A stretch of DNA of 64,000 nt from Bradyrhizobium diazoefficiens (GCF_018131015.1 NZ_JAFCJJ010000015.1:106160-170159); one strand, 5' to 3'. Shown: positions 32,592 through 42,841, counted from the first letter of the stretch. Notes: generated by a model from the letters alone, not told the origin. A program made the numbers and translations.

Positions 32592-35591
32592 CTAGGCTGT
32601 CCGCCTGACGTCGTCGAAGACCTCGTCGAGATCGGCATCGGAGACCGGAGGAGCCAGCAGGCCTTTAGACATCTCGCGTTTCTTGGCGAGAAGTCGATCC
32701 AGCGACATGTCAAATGACTTGTCCCCCCATTTCGGGTGGCGCGCCAGGGGCACGTGGATGCTCACCGGCCTGGTCTGTCCGATGCGGTAGACGCGATCGT
32801 TGCACTGATCCTCGACGGCCGGATTCCACCATCGACTGAGATGTATGACATGGTTCGCAGACAGGATTGTCAACCCAACGCCGGCAGCTTTTGGCGACAG
32901 GATCATGACGTCGAACGCTTCTCGCCCCTCCTCGAAATCGTCGACGAAAGCCTGTCGTCTGGCCCCTGGCGTGCTGCCATTGATGATAATCGGACGGGGA
33001 ATGCGCATCTCTGTTGCGATCGCCTCGGCCAGCATGGCCTGCATCGCGCGATGCTCGACGAAGACAAGAGCGCGCTCGCCGCGACGCTGGACGTTGCGAA
33101 GTATCTCGAAGGTTTTTCCGAGCCTCGCCGACTGACCGATCCAGGCGACGCAGTCGCCGCGCTTCGTCAGATCGAGCTTGCCGGGTTCTCCAGGAAATAG
33201 GCTGATTCCTCGCAACCGCTGGACCGTTTCCAGCATAGCACCTCGATGGCGCTCGCCGGGCGCTAACGCCCTCTCGACCACTTCGTCGTAGCACCTTGCT
33301 TGCAGCAAGGGCATCTCGACCGGATAAGGGATGACCGTCTTGCTCGGGAGCGAAACCTTCACGTCCTCCTTCATGCGGCGAAGGATGATCGGCGGCGCGT
33401 TCGCGCTTGCCTTCAGGAGGAGGTCGGATAGGCTGCGGTAGCGATCGATGTCGGCGTCTCGATAAGTTCTAGAAAATGTCTGCAGGTCTCCAAGAAAGCC
33501 CGGCGACACGCGGTCCATGATCGACCACAGATCCTCGATGCGATTCTCGATCGGGGTGCCGCTCAGACCGAGCACGAAGTCCGCATTCATTGCCTTCGAC
33601 GCCCATGTGTTCAGGGTGCCTGGCTCCTTTATCTTCTGGATCTCGTCGAAGACCGCGATGGAGAACTTGATCTTCGCGAATGCCACGTGGTTGTCCGCGA
33701 GCGTTTCGTAGGTGGTCAGCACCCAGTCGTGGTCGGCAATCTTGCGCCAGTCCAGTGGCTCGATGGCCGCAGTGGCTGGCTCCGTGTTCTTGAACTTACG
33801 GATACCCGATCCGAAGACGTCGGCGCGGTTCGGACCGAGGGCGTCCGGCGCGAGATGCAGTCCCGCCTCCTTGATCCAATTCTGGAGCAGTGCGGTGGGA
33901 GCCACGACGAGGATCGGAAGAGGCCGCCCGCCCTTCCCGCGCGCCAGGGTTTCGGAATTTTTGCGAATCCACGCGAGGAAGGCCAGTGACTGGAAACTTT
34001 TACCGAGCCCCATGTCGTCGGCGAGAAGGACGCCTCGCCAGCCGACAAGCCATGAGCGAATCAGCCACTCGAAGCCTTCCGACTGGTGCGGTTTGAAAGC
34101 ATTTCGGCCTAGGCGTTCGGCGGGCGCTGTCGTGGCGACGACGGCGCGCCGCGGAACCAGCGTAGCTTCGTAGCTGACGTCCTTGAAGTTGGTCTTGATC
34201 TGGACGACGAACGGCCCCTTGGACTCCCGCGGCTTCGATTCGTCCGCGTCGGAGCGTTCTTCGGCGTCGGGCGGAGTCGCCGGAGCTGCATCGGCGACGA
34301 CGCTCCCGACCACCTGTCCGAGTATCTCCCGAGCCTGCTCCACGCGAATCTCGCCGCCCTTGAAAGCGACCTTGCCCCTCTTCTCCTCATCGGCCCGACG
34401 GCACTCATCGTGCAGCTCTTCGACTTCCTTTCGCGTGATCTCTATGTCGGAGTCACCAAGGCGCACCGGAAAACGCTCGGGCAGCCATTGCGTGGAAGAG
34501 TTCGACAGCCACGAAAGCTCCGGCCGCTCCCAGAGTCCCAGTCCGGTCACCCGGTCGGAGTACTGGCGAGTCTCCACGAAGAGCGCACTGGTGAGGCCGT
34601 CGGATGCTCCGAGCCCGAGTTCCTTTGCGATGGCGGCGCGAGGATTCTTGACGAACTCCCGTTTTTCGACATCCGATGCCGCGCGAGCATTCTTGACGAC
34701 CTTCAACGCGCCCTTCAGATCCGGATCGATCAGCACGTATGTGGTGCGACGTAAGCGATACGCGCGGCTGACTTCGTGCTCGCCCTCGAAGGCGCGCTGG
34801 AAAGCCGACTGGTCGGTTGCAGCGAGAAGTCGGTCGGCCTCCTCGTCGATCAGTTCGTCGAATGGGTTCTGGTCTGCTTCTCCGTCCGTTTCCAGGGCCG
34901 GGGCGTTGTCGTCCAGGGATCTGGCCTTGCTTCGGCTCATGAGCACGGGAACGAAGTCTAGCGCGCCCGGCGTGTCTCGAACATCGAGCGAGAACGAGCC
35001 GGCCTGCAAGACAGTAAAGCTCTTCGTGAATTCGTCAGCCTCGACGATGGCCGGGTCGACGCGTGCGAGCGCTGCCGTGACAGCCGCCCACTTCTCCACC
35101 CTTTGCTCGATTGGCATCTGCGCAACCGCGTTGAACGCCTCGGCTGCGACAACGAGTTGGAGGAGCGCCCCTTGAAGAACGCCAGACCTGCCGCCCCATT
35201 GCAACAGAACGCCTGTCCGCTGCGGATCGATGATCAAATAGCTCGTGTCTTTCCAGACGACTTGAACGAAAGGATCGCTGCTGAGAGTTCCCTTGAAGGA
35301 GACGTCCACCATGACCGGCGCGGGACCGGGCAGTCCAATCGTATTGGCAAAGGAGGCAGTGAATTCGGCCGCGGTCTGGTTGGGGATCAGAAGTCTGCTT
35401 CCCGCCCAAGTCGCGCCCCGGTCTCGCGCGAGCGCGACCAACCGGCGGGCGACGGGCTGCAAGTGATCCTCAACGGATGTCCACGACTCTCGGCCAAGCT
35501 CCTTCGGAGCGCCGATACCGAGAAGTCGCGGTTCGACGAGCCGCACCACGACATGTTCGTTCTCGCAGGTCGAAAGAAACTTCGCGCCCAT
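32592..35591 (-). CDS. zorD: ZorD, SNF2-type helicase of type I Zorya
   Basis: 999 residues. The N-terminal ~500 residues are the ZorD-specific region. The SNF2/Swi2 ATPase follows: Walker A DDMGLGKSFQSLAFLAWI, DEIQ box FDEIQKIKEPGTLNTWASKA, LGLSGTPIENRIEDLWSIMD, and C-terminal motifs LSANHVIHLSRWWNPAVEDQ and DRVYRIGQTRPVSIHV. In type I Zorya ZorD is an effector that engages invading DNA after ZorAB is triggered. Two bases separate it from zorC. Length is close to the E. coli protein. Cytosolic. Confidence 0.88.
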   Translation of the reverse strand: MGAKFLSTCENEHVVVRLVEPRLLGIGAPKELGRESWTSVEDHLQPVARRLVALARDRGATWAGSRLLIPNQTAAEFTASFANTIGLPGPAPVMVDVSFKGTLSSDPFVQVVWKDTSYLIIDPQRTGVLLQWGGRSGVLQGALLQLVVAAEAFNAVAQMPIEQRVEKWAAVTAALARVDPAIVEADEFTKSFTVLQAGSFSLDVRDTPGALDFVPVLMSRSKARSLDDNAPALETDGEADQNPFDELIDEEADRLLAATDQSAFQRAFEGEHEVSRAYRLRRTTYVLIDPDLKGALKVVKNARAASDVEKREFVKNPRAAIAKELGLGASDGLTSALFVETRQYSDRVTGLGLWERPELSWLSNSSTQWLPERFPVRLGDSDIEITRKEVEELHDECRRADEEKRGKVAFKGGEIRVEQAREILGQVVGSVVADAAPATPPDAEERSDADESKPRESKGPFVVQIKTNFKDVSYEATLVPRRAVVATTAPAERLGRNAFKPHQSEGFEWLIRSWLVGWRGVLLADDMGLGKSFQSLAFLAWIRKNSETLARGKGGRPLPILVVAPTALLQNWIKEAGLHLAPDALGPNRADVFGSGIRKFKNTEPATAAIEPLDWRKIADHDWVLTTYETLADNHVAFAKIKFSIAVFDEIQKIKEPGTLNTWASKAMNADFVLGLSGTPIENRIEDLWSIMDRVSPGFLGDLQTFSRTYRDADIDRYRSLSDLLLKASANAPPIILRRMKEDVKVSLPSKTVIPYPVEMPLLQARCYDEVVERALAPGERHRGAMLETVQRLRGISLFPGEPGKLDLTKRGDCVAWIGQSARLGKTFEILRNVQRRGERALVFVEHRAMQAMLAEAIATEMRIPRPIIINGSTPGARRQAFVDDFEEGREAFDVMILSPKAAGVGLTILSANHVIHLSRWWNPAVEDQCNDRVYRIGQTRPVSIHVPLARHPKWGDKSFDMSLDRLLAKKREMSKGLLAPPVSDADLDEVFDDVRRTA

Positions 35592-35593
35592 GC

Positions 35594-36970
35594 CTATCTC
35601 ACCGTGTACTCGTTCTGCATGATCCGCGTGTTTGTCAGGGCGAAGATTTCGTCAGCCACCTTGCTTTGCCAACTGTAGCCGTCCGGCGGCACGTGGTTGT
35701 ACGCCCGTCTCGTCCAGCGGCGATCGGAATCCGGGACCATAACATCGCTGGACATATACGTTTCCGCGTGGAGTTCCGGCGCGCTCGGGTCAAGGGCGTC
35801 ATGCCAAATGTTGCATCGGCCGTTGTGGCTCCACTCGGCGACCAACCCGTTGCCGATGCGCAGGAGTAGGCATGAGTGGCCGCGCTCGATCTGCTTGCTT
35901 CCGCCCCTGATCCATTTCGAAAAAGGCGTCTCGCCATCGAACATCCGACGGGCACGTCCTTCGCCGACCTTGTCGAAGATCACGCATGCATCGGAGATAA
36001 GGTTTCTGTTGTAGACGGCGGTCCAGAAGGCTCTCCGGTATTTCCAGTGACGTTCCAGTGCGATCTCGTCAACGACGTCAAGGAACTGCCGCAGGGACTG
36101 CTCGATGAGCCAACGCTTAACGACAGCGGTGCATTTCATCGGCGACCACTTCGCCTCGCGAGTCCTTGGGTCGCCGAATTTGCCGAGGAGAAACGAGAGC
36201 ATGTGGTCGCGGGCCGGCTTTTCCGGCATTTTGTCCGCATAAGGCAGGACGAGAGCGTCGGCGACCAGTCCGCGATGCTTCTCGAACGACGCGCCCTTTC
36301 TCTTGCCGCACCACGACCGTACTGCGTCGAGCCTATGGCCTGGTTCCATCTCGGCTACCGCGATCTGGCGAAGCCCCTCCGCAAATGCCGCTTCGGCAAG
36401 GCCAGCCTCCGCCGCCAAGTTTCCGATGCCTTCATCTGACAGGAGTTCCGATGGCGAAAGGCGTCGGACGATGGCGGCCGAGGCTATCCGAACAGGCGCT
36501 TCGGCGACGTCAAAGATGCGCAACGAATCGTGCGCGGCAGACCAGGCGCCGGTGAACTTTGGAGCGAGTCGGGCGAGGCTTGCGGCGACGGGTCGGAGCG
36601 CTTTCGAATTCTCCGGAAACCGCACCGCGTAAGCAGCTGCAAGCCTGCGGAAGTGCGACTTGCGCGAGAGCGCCTCGACGAGGCGCAGGTAACTATCAAG
36701 CAGCGCAGGCTCCTCGGCCAACGGACGCACGCCGTCCCAGATACACCATGGCGCGCGGAGCAGGTCCGACGAGGTCGGCGGCACTCCCGTACCGAGCGCG
36801 CGCCGGACACGAACTGCGACCTCATCGAGATCGAGCGGAGGGTGGGATTCGACTGACTCCGTCGGCGGGCGGATGGCGTTTGCCGCCGCCTCTGTGGCGA
36901 GTTGCCTAGGGGCGTCGAAGCGGAAGCTGCGGAACGTTCGTAGGTCCTCCAGAGCGGCCCTCAGCGGCAT
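35594..36970 (-). CDS. zorC: ZorC, EH-signature protein of type I Zorya
   Basis: 458 residues, all-helical, starting MPLRAALEDLRTFRSFRFDA. The 'EH signature' family is recognised by the conserved region around SFLLGKFGDPRTREAKWSPM, RFLxxVxEIAxxxxWxYRxxFW (here QFLDVVDEIALERHWKYRRA) and the downstream WSHNGRCNIW, and by the position between zorB and zorD. ZorC is found only in type I systems and is thought to bind DNA as part of the effector arm. It overlaps zorB by ten bases. The identification rests on operon order plus motif; no catalytic site is evident. Confidence 0.82.
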   Translation of the reverse strand: MPLRAALEDLRTFRSFRFDAPRQLATEAAANAIRPPTESVESHPPLDLDEVAVRVRRALGTGVPPTSSDLLRAPWCIWDGVRPLAEEPALLDSYLRLVEALSRKSHFRRLAAAYAVRFPENSKALRPVAASLARLAPKFTGAWSAAHDSLRIFDVAEAPVRIASAAIVRRLSPSELLSDEGIGNLAAEAGLAEAAFAEGLRQIAVAEMEPGHRLDAVRSWCGKRKGASFEKHRGLVADALVLPYADKMPEKPARDHMLSFLLGKFGDPRTREAKWSPMKCTAVVKRWLIEQSLRQFLDVVDEIALERHWKYRRAFWTAVYNRNLISDACVIFDKVGEGRARRMFDGETPFSKWIRGGSKQIERGHSCLLLRIGNGLVAEWSHNGRCNIWHDALDPSAPELHAETYMSSDVMVPDSDRRWTRRAYNHVPPDGYSWQSKVADEIFALTNTRIMQNEYTVR

Positions 36971-37902
36971 CGCGAGGTCCCTTCCTGGTTGAGCTGCGCC
37001 ATACGCTCGATCTGTTGTCGAATCTCGTCGTTAAGCATCTTGATCGCGCGGATGTCATCGATGCCGTACTTGGTCTCCGCGTCCATCACGAACCGGAGAT
37101 CGATGCGCCGATTTCTGGCCCAGGAGCCTCTGTCATCGACAAACGCAATCGGACGTGTGGACGAGTACCCGGCGACGGAGAGTATCTGCTCGCCGCGCCG
37201 GTTTCGAAACTGTCTAAGTCCCGGCTGGTCGGCGAGAATTTCACGATACGTGTTGGTCGCGCGTTCCGTCGAGAGTTGCCAATTGTTGCGATCGCGCTGG
37301 ACAGGGTCGGCCACTCCCGTGGAGTCGGTGTGGCCTTCCAGGAAGACCGTCTCAAGCACCGCGCCGCGATGGCCGGCGCAATGGTCTGTCGCATTATCCT
37401 GGCAGGCGGAGTAGCGCTGGATGATCGGTTCGAGTACGCGCGCTATCCGGCCGACGTTTTCCCGCGCGGCCGGATCCAGATCGGATTTGTTTGGATCGAA
37501 CCGGATGGCCCGCTCAGACAGCCGGACCACACCATTTTGCTCGTCGATTTCGACCTGCTGGATGCCTTGCGCTTCGAGTTGCGACTTGATGTCAGTGAGC
37601 AGCTTCTGGCGCTGGTCGGCCGCGACCTGCAGGGCCTCGATCGGCCCGCGGATCGTTTGCTGGACCGACGCGATCTTTGTGTTGACGTCGGCGCTCAGTG
37701 TGGCGTTTTCGTTGACAACCGCCTGGAGGCAGTTGCGGATACGTTCCGCGTCCTCGTCGCCCTTTCTGAAATTGAGAGCGAACATCATCAGCATGATGAT
37801 GAACAGAAACAACATTCCGACCATCATGTCCGTCATGGAGATAAAGTAGTTCTCGTCCTCCGTTTCGTGGCCCCCTTCCGCGGCCAATTCCATCTCGCTC
37901 AT
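36961..37902 (-). CDS. zorB: ZorB, MotB/OmpA-like subunit of type I Zorya
   Basis: 313 residues. After a short cytoplasmic start there is one membrane helix (MTDMMVGMLFLFIIMLMMFA, about 23-45) containing the ion-path Asp25, as in MotB. Then comes a helical linker and an OmpA-like peptidoglycan-binding domain with VFLEGHTDSTGVADP, LSTERATNTYREIL, LSVAGYSSTRPIA and RNRRIDLRFVMD. With ZorA it forms a proton-driven stator-like motor in the inner membrane anchored to the wall, which senses phage infection. Six bases separate it from zorA. Confidence 0.92.
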   Translation of the reverse strand: MSEMELAAEGGHETEDENYFISMTDMMVGMLFLFIIMLMMFALNFRKGDEDAERIRNCLQAVVNENATLSADVNTKIASVQQTIRGPIEALQVAADQRQKLLTDIKSQLEAQGIQQVEIDEQNGVVRLSERAIRFDPNKSDLDPAARENVGRIARVLEPIIQRYSACQDNATDHCAGHRGAVLETVFLEGHTDSTGVADPVQRDRNNWQLSTERATNTYREILADQPGLRQFRNRRGEQILSVAGYSSTRPIAFVDDRGSWARNRRIDLRFVMDAETKYGIDDIRAIKMLNDEIRQQIERMAQLNQEGTSRCR

Positions 37903-37908
37903 CGAGAA

Positions 37909-40293
37909 TTACTCCGCTGCCTCTCGCTGCGCGATCCTGCCCAGAAAGTCCTGCAGGGCCTCCGCAATGTCCGCGGTGTTTTCCTCCAGCGCCGCCGCTG
38001 CTCCCGACAGACCGGTGATCGCCCGCCCGCAGTTGGTGTCGATCTGACCTACGAATTCCTTGATGGACTCCTGGTACCTATTCGATTCCTCGATGATCGC
38101 CGCAACCGCTGCTGCCAAAGACGCGTCGACGCGCTCGAACTTGGCGGAATATTCGCTCCAGAGCTCCTGGAGTGCCTGGTGTTGGACGAGGAGCGTTTCT
38201 GCGAGCTGCCGCGCGGCGCCCTGGCTTTCGTGCAACTCGACGACAGAGGCGCGCAGCGACTGCGACATCTCTTGGGCCGATGTTGCGATCTGCGACGAGG
38301 CGTGCACAAGCGGCTGGGTCGCCGTCCCGACGGCCTCCGCGGCCTTTCCGAACGAGAGAGCCACACTCTCCGAACGTTCAGCGCTCTGGCGGACGCTTTC
38401 GGCCTGGCGGCCCATGGCGGATTCTGCTTCCTTAAACACGATAGACAGTCGCTCCACGTCGGAGCGCATCGTGGAGAGGACTTCTCCCAGCCCTGTGCGC
38501 AGCGCCTCGGCCGTCTGCGAGGCGGCTTTGGAGGCCGCCTCGACGACCCCATCGACGGCAGCGCGCGAGCGGTCCACGGACGCGTTCGCCTCGGACGCGG
38601 CCACCTCGGTGACCTTGCGCATGTGCACCTGGAGGAGGTCCATCTGTTCCCGCGATCGCCGGCTCATCGCCTCTTCGGCCGCACGGAAGCCCTCCGCCGC
38701 GCGCGCGACTTCGGTCCGGACCCCGTCGAGCATCTCCCCGACGCCCGAGCGGATCGCGCCGGCGCCGTCCTCCGAAGCCTTCGCCGTCGCGTTCGTCAGC
38801 TTCTCGATCACCTCTCGAGATCGGGCGGCAGCCTCGGCCGATTCGCGCGTCATCACCTCCTGGAGGCCAGACATGGCCTGCTTGAAGCCATCCATCTGAT
38901 TGCCGACCTTCGCCAGTACGTCCCGCAGGCCCTCCTCCATCATCCCGGCGGCATTTCTCGACGCGGCTTCCGTGCTGGCCTGGACAAGATTCCGAGCCTC
39001 CTGAGCGGCAGACGTGAGGGTCTGGACCGCGTGCTCGACCGCCTCCTTTCCGCCGGCGCTGGACTGCGAGAGTTTCTCGGTGGCGTCTGCTACCAGACGC
39101 GCAAAGTTGTCCGTCGCGCTTTCGATCTTTGTCGCGAACGTGTCGCCTGTCGAAGCGAGCTTCTCCTGCATCGCGCGAATAACTTCGGCACTTTGTGCTA
39201 AAACGACCGATATCTCGCGCAACTCCCGCCCCGCGCCGCCCTGGACCACTTCGCTGAACTGCTCCAGCAACCCTTCCGTGCCGGTCTTGGTCGCGTTCTC
39301 CATCTGAGAGGCAGTCGCTTCGAGCGTCCGCGACAGTGGCTCGACCGCTTCGGCGACTGCCGTTCCAATCGTTGGAGCGATCGCCGCTCCCAGCTTCTGG
39401 AAGTATTGGTCGGTGTTCATTTCGCGGAGCTGGAGAAGCTGCTGCTGGCCGAGGTCCAGATTCTTGATCGCCAGCGCTTGGGCCGATAGAGCAGTTGTGC
39501 GCGCCTCCAAAGCCCGGCAGAACCGCTCAAATCCCATGTCGATAAGTATGCCGTACGACCGAAAGAAGATGCTCAGCGCGATGGATGAGAAGAGCCCGGC
39601 GATGGACGTCGAGAACTTGAAGGTCGCGGCGTTCAGAAGCTCGCGCAAAGACTGCGTCATGTCATTGGCGGATGCGCCCGTGCCGTGGGAAGCCTTCGAG
39701 AGTGCGATTACCAGACCGATGAAGGTCAGAAGCAGACCGAGCCCGACGAAGTAGCCTGGAATGCTCGGCATCAGCCGCAGACTGAACATATGCTCACGCG
39801 CCAGTCCGGAATTAAAGAAATTCTGAGGACGGACTGTCGCGAACCGAATAACTCGGCCGTTCACTTTCTCGCTGACGTAAGTCTTTGAATAGGCGAACCA
39901 CGCGGCGCCGATGAGCGGATCGCTCACAAGCGACTGGTTCAGCCCATCGTAGTTGACCTCGAATTCCTTCTCGTTCTTTAGCTTCTCAACCTTGCGACGA
40001 GCCAACCATAAGATTGATCGGATCGGAAGCACGTCGCCCAGGAGGAAAGCAAGCGACATGGCGACGGCGCAGCGCACAATCTCCGAGGCGAGCGCGTAGG
40101 CGAACTCGGGCCGGCTTACGTTGTCGATGTTGCTTCGAGCGACTTCCGCCAAGACCTCGCGAACAAAGCTAGAATTGGCATGTTCGACGATTAGTGGCAG
40201 ATGGCCCGCCACCATGTAGCCGACCGCGAAGACGCCGACGAGCATGGGCGCCCTAATGAATGGCGACCAAAGTACTTTTGCACTGAATATCAA
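37909..40293 (-). CDS. zorA: ZorA, MotA-like motor subunit of type I Zorya
   Basis: 794 residues. Membrane helices near the N-terminus (MLVGVFAVGYMVAGHLPLIV; AVAMSLAFLLGDVLPI) and a second pair around 170-240 (VGLGLLLTFIGLVIALSKAS; SIAGLFSSIALSIFFRSYGI) make the MotA/TolQ/ExbB-like core. From about 270 to the end the protein is a very long Ala/Glu/Ser-rich coiled coil, the intracellular tail typical of ZorA. This tail is thought to pass the signal to ZorC/ZorD. The start is a TTG at 40293; an ATG at 40245 is possible. First gene of the operon, preceded by about 290 non-coding bases. Confidence 0.9.
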   Translation of the reverse strand: MIFSAKVLWSPFIRAPMLVGVFAVGYMVAGHLPLIVEHANSSFVREVLAEVARSNIDNVSRPEFAYALASEIVRCAVAMSLAFLLGDVLPIRSILWLARRKVEKLKNEKEFEVNYDGLNQSLVSDPLIGAAWFAYSKTYVSEKVNGRVIRFATVRPQNFFNSGLAREHMFSLRLMPSIPGYFVGLGLLLTFIGLVIALSKASHGTGASANDMTQSLRELLNAATFKFSTSIAGLFSSIALSIFFRSYGILIDMGFERFCRALEARTTALSAQALAIKNLDLGQQQLLQLREMNTDQYFQKLGAAIAPTIGTAVAEAVEPLSRTLEATASQMENATKTGTEGLLEQFSEVVQGGAGRELREISVVLAQSAEVIRAMQEKLASTGDTFATKIESATDNFARLVADATEKLSQSSAGGKEAVEHAVQTLTSAAQEARNLVQASTEAASRNAAGMMEEGLRDVLAKVGNQMDGFKQAMSGLQEVMTRESAEAAARSREVIEKLTNATAKASEDGAGAIRSGVGEMLDGVRTEVARAAEGFRAAEEAMSRRSREQMDLLQVHMRKVTEVAASEANASVDRSRAAVDGVVEAASKAASQTAEALRTGLGEVLSTMRSDVERLSIVFKEAESAMGRQAESVRQSAERSESVALSFGKAAEAVGTATQPLVHASSQIATSAQEMSQSLRASVVELHESQGAARQLAETLLVQHQALQELWSEYSAKFERVDASLAAAVAAIIEESNRYQESIKEFVGQIDTNCGRAITGLSGAAAALEENTADIAEALQDFLGRIAQREAAE

Positions 40294-40581
40294 GGATTCA
40301 CGCCCCCGGAACTTCCACGCGAACGGATTAAAGCATCGATCGATTCAGGATCAACGCGCCGAAAGTCGAATCAAGTCCCCGCTGACGATCTTGGGACCGT
40401 TGGGGCCGACATCTACAGCGGGCGAAATATTCCGGACATTCCGGAACACCCGAAGGCCAATAACCCCTTGTTATCAAGCATTAGCTGGATAGCAAGGCGT
40501 GGTTTTCCCGGATGTTTAACGGCAGGCACCAAGGTCCCAGAGGCGACAGCGGGCGGGCGGGCTGTTTTTGCTCCGAGCAAA

Positions 40582-40848
40582 TCAACTGCTTGAGCTGCCG
40601 CTCTTGCGCCGGCGATAACTTGTGCCCCAATCGCACCGCAAGCGCTTGGCCAATGCGACAGCCGTCCTCTCAGCGTCTGCAGCGTTATCGTGCAGACTGT
40701 GGGCGGTCTGTTCGAGGCTGCCATCGAGGATCACCACGTAGAACTCGTGCTTGCCTTCGCGATCAACCCGCACGTATTCGGGATCGTCGATTTGAAGCTG
40801 ACCGAGGTCGGCGTGGTCTATAAGGTGAACGACGGACATCAACTCCAT
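40582..40848 (-). CDS. Small hypothetical protein
   Basis: 88 residues: MELMSVVHLIDHADLGQLQI, a strand-rich segment KHEFYVVILDGSLEQTAHSL, a helix with AADAERTAVALAKRLRCDWG and a Ser-rich tail. It reads as a small alpha/beta protein with no known domain. A second in-frame ATG lies three codons in. It sits upstream of the Zorya operon on the same strand, 288 bases from zorA, so it is probably separate. Confidence 0.5.
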   Translation of the reverse strand: MELMSVVHLIDHADLGQLQIDDPEYVRVDREGKHEFYVVILDGSLEQTAHSLHDNAADAERTAVALAKRLRCDWGTSYRRRKSGSSSS

Positions 40849-41573
40849 CTTCTTCGGGATGGTGCGGCGCGGACGGCTAGTGCGCTCCCTCTCGCCACAC
40901 AGGAAAACGTCGCCCGATCAGGTTGCCACGGGTCAGCTGATAGCACCGACCATGGTGGAGACGCGATTGTTGATCTGCTCCATCCGATGGTCGGAAGCAT
41001 CGCCCCAAAACGGCACCGAAACAACCCGTGCAAACACGTAAGTGCGCCATGGATGAGACGAGGTCCTGCTTGTCCATATTGAGCGCCTCGGCAAAAATAC
41101 CGTTCGAATCTCGTGCAGGGTCGCGCAGCAGAACGCCTGGTATTGGAGAATCCCGCACAGTTTTGTCGAAAGCGCCTGCGCAGCAGGCACTTCCCGAAAC
41201 CAACCGCCCGCCACGGCGGAGGCGTTTTGACGGTCGCCGGCGGCGTGAGGCGTTCCGCGACGTCACCGGACCGCAACCGCGGCGCCGGCGCGGCCGGCCG
41301 CCGAGGGTGCCGTCGGCGTCTTTCACCGGCGTCACGATCGCCAGCGAAGGCGCCGGGGCCGGTCTCTTCGGAAGAGCGTCGACGCCGAGCATGCCAGGAA
41401 ACGGTACCGCCGCCTTTCCGAAACCGGCCGGGTCCCATGACGCGGACCTCCTCCCGGGCCACCACGACCGGCGGGCCTCCGGCACCGGCGCGATCGTCAG
41501 ACCGTTCGGGCGGGGGCAGGCGCGAACGGGTCGCTCCGACTTCCGTCGGGATCGACGGACTGCACCGCCAGCT
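40849..41573. other. Gap with possible decayed coding sequence
   Basis: 725 bases without an intact gene. On the minus strand a protein-like piece (DPARDSNGIFAEALNMDKQD ... LVSSMAHLRV, about 41030-41150) seems to continue in another frame as FARVVSVPFWGDASDHRMEQ ... INNRVSTMVGAIS (about 40935-41040). That suggests the end of a frameshifted gene. The remainder (41200-41570) is GC-rich, without any credible frame. Confidence 0.3.
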
Positions 41574-42239
41574 TCATGAGCCGTCGTTCCTGAAGCGGGC
41601 GATGCACTTTCGCTTGAGCTCACCCAACTCGGGCCGATCGGGCGCCATCACGAACTCGGCGCAGGCGAGCAGCCGGTCCAGAATCGGCCCCGACCTGCAC
41701 GGTCGCGGGACGGGTCCCCATTCCGCGATGCGCTGCTCAACGGCCGCGAGGTCGCGTTTCCGGTCCTCGAAGTCCACGGTGCCGACGATGCCCTCTTCGC
41801 CGATCCCAGCGATCTCGCGCAGTTCGTCCTGCTCGCACCAGCGCGCCTGCTTGTCGCGACCGGCCGACCGGCGCCCGTACGTCCAGGTGGCCGAGACGAT
41901 GCGACGCTCGCCGAAGGTCAGCGAGATGAAGCGCTGCGGGAATTTCACGTAGAACCGGAAGTAGATCTCCGCGTCCGGCCGCCCGGACCGCTCGAGGTTC
42001 AGCCGGTAGGCCTTCTCGCGGTCGAAGAATTCCAGGACGCGCTCCAACGCCTCGATGGCGCTTTCGGGGCTAATTCCGATCTCGAACTCCGGGTCGACCC
42101 ATCCGTAATGCCCATTCCAACGATAGCCGTGAAACGCCGGTTCCAGCTCCCGCACCCACTCGACGGTCCGGACGCTGTCCTGCACAGCCTCCGAGCCCAG
42201 AACGGCGCAGATCAAGGTCGCGGCGTCCCGACGCGACAT
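41574..42239 (-). CDS. Conserved hypothetical protein
   Basis: 221 residues starting MSRRDAATLICAVLGSEAVQ. The N-terminal half is alpha/beta (VDPEFEIGISPESAIEALER, AEIYFRFYVKFPQRFISLTF), and a long helix with VDFEDRKRDLAAVEQRIAEW follows. No recognisable catalytic motif, signal or membrane segment. Single gene in the part of the island between the Zorya operon and the AAA ATPase; function unknown. Confidence 0.6.
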   Translation of the reverse strand: MSRRDAATLICAVLGSEAVQDSVRTVEWVRELEPAFHGYRWNGHYGWVDPEFEIGISPESAIEALERVLEFFDREKAYRLNLERSGRPDAEIYFRFYVKFPQRFISLTFGERRIVSATWTYGRRSAGRDKQARWCEQDELREIAGIGEEGIVGTVDFEDRKRDLAAVEQRIAEWGPVPRPCRSGPILDRLLACAEFVMAPDRPELGELKRKCIARFRNDGS

Positions 42240-42841
42240 CGTCGGCGCATTACGCCCGCCGCCGCCCGCCGTGACGAGCGGCTTTCCGTCCAGCGCACCC
42301 TTGGCCTACTCTTCTCGATCGCAGGCAGTATGAGGCTAATGCTCTGCTTCCAGGTCAAGGCCGAGCGACAGACGTTGGCGTTGAGTACGTCAGGGAACGC
42401 GGGCCCTGCGAGGGCCACAATCGATATGCCGTTGAGACTATCGTGATCGCGGTGGTGGCCAAGACCGCCGAGCGCGATCCGAAAGGCTGGGTGGTCGTTG
42501 GCGCGGCTTTGAGGCCGTGGCGCGGCGTGAGGGATAGCCTTTCCGGATATCGGCGCCGCGGCGTTCGACGTCACCAGCACACCACACGCGACTGATGCAG
42601 ATCCCAGCGCAACTCCGTCACCTCCGCTTTTGAGCGTCAAAATCGACCTTGTTGGGCAAGTCGCCGCGAGCGAGCGTAGCGCCCGATTCCTGCTGCTGCA
42701 CCCTCATCAGACCGGTGCCGGTACGCGGGAGCTTGAAATCATCTATCAATCTTAGAGTCAGTCAAGTATGGCCCATCTGTGTGTGTCACTCGGCTTTCCC
42801 AACCCTCAACAATCCGAGCCAGCCGCTTCATTCTAACGTAA
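42240..42841. other. Gap without a convincing gene
   Basis: 602 bases. The part up to about 42650 is GC-rich with only poor frames. From 42720 to 42850 the DNA becomes AT-rich, marking the change to the lower-GC AAA ATPase module. Nothing could be identified. Confidence 0.3.
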
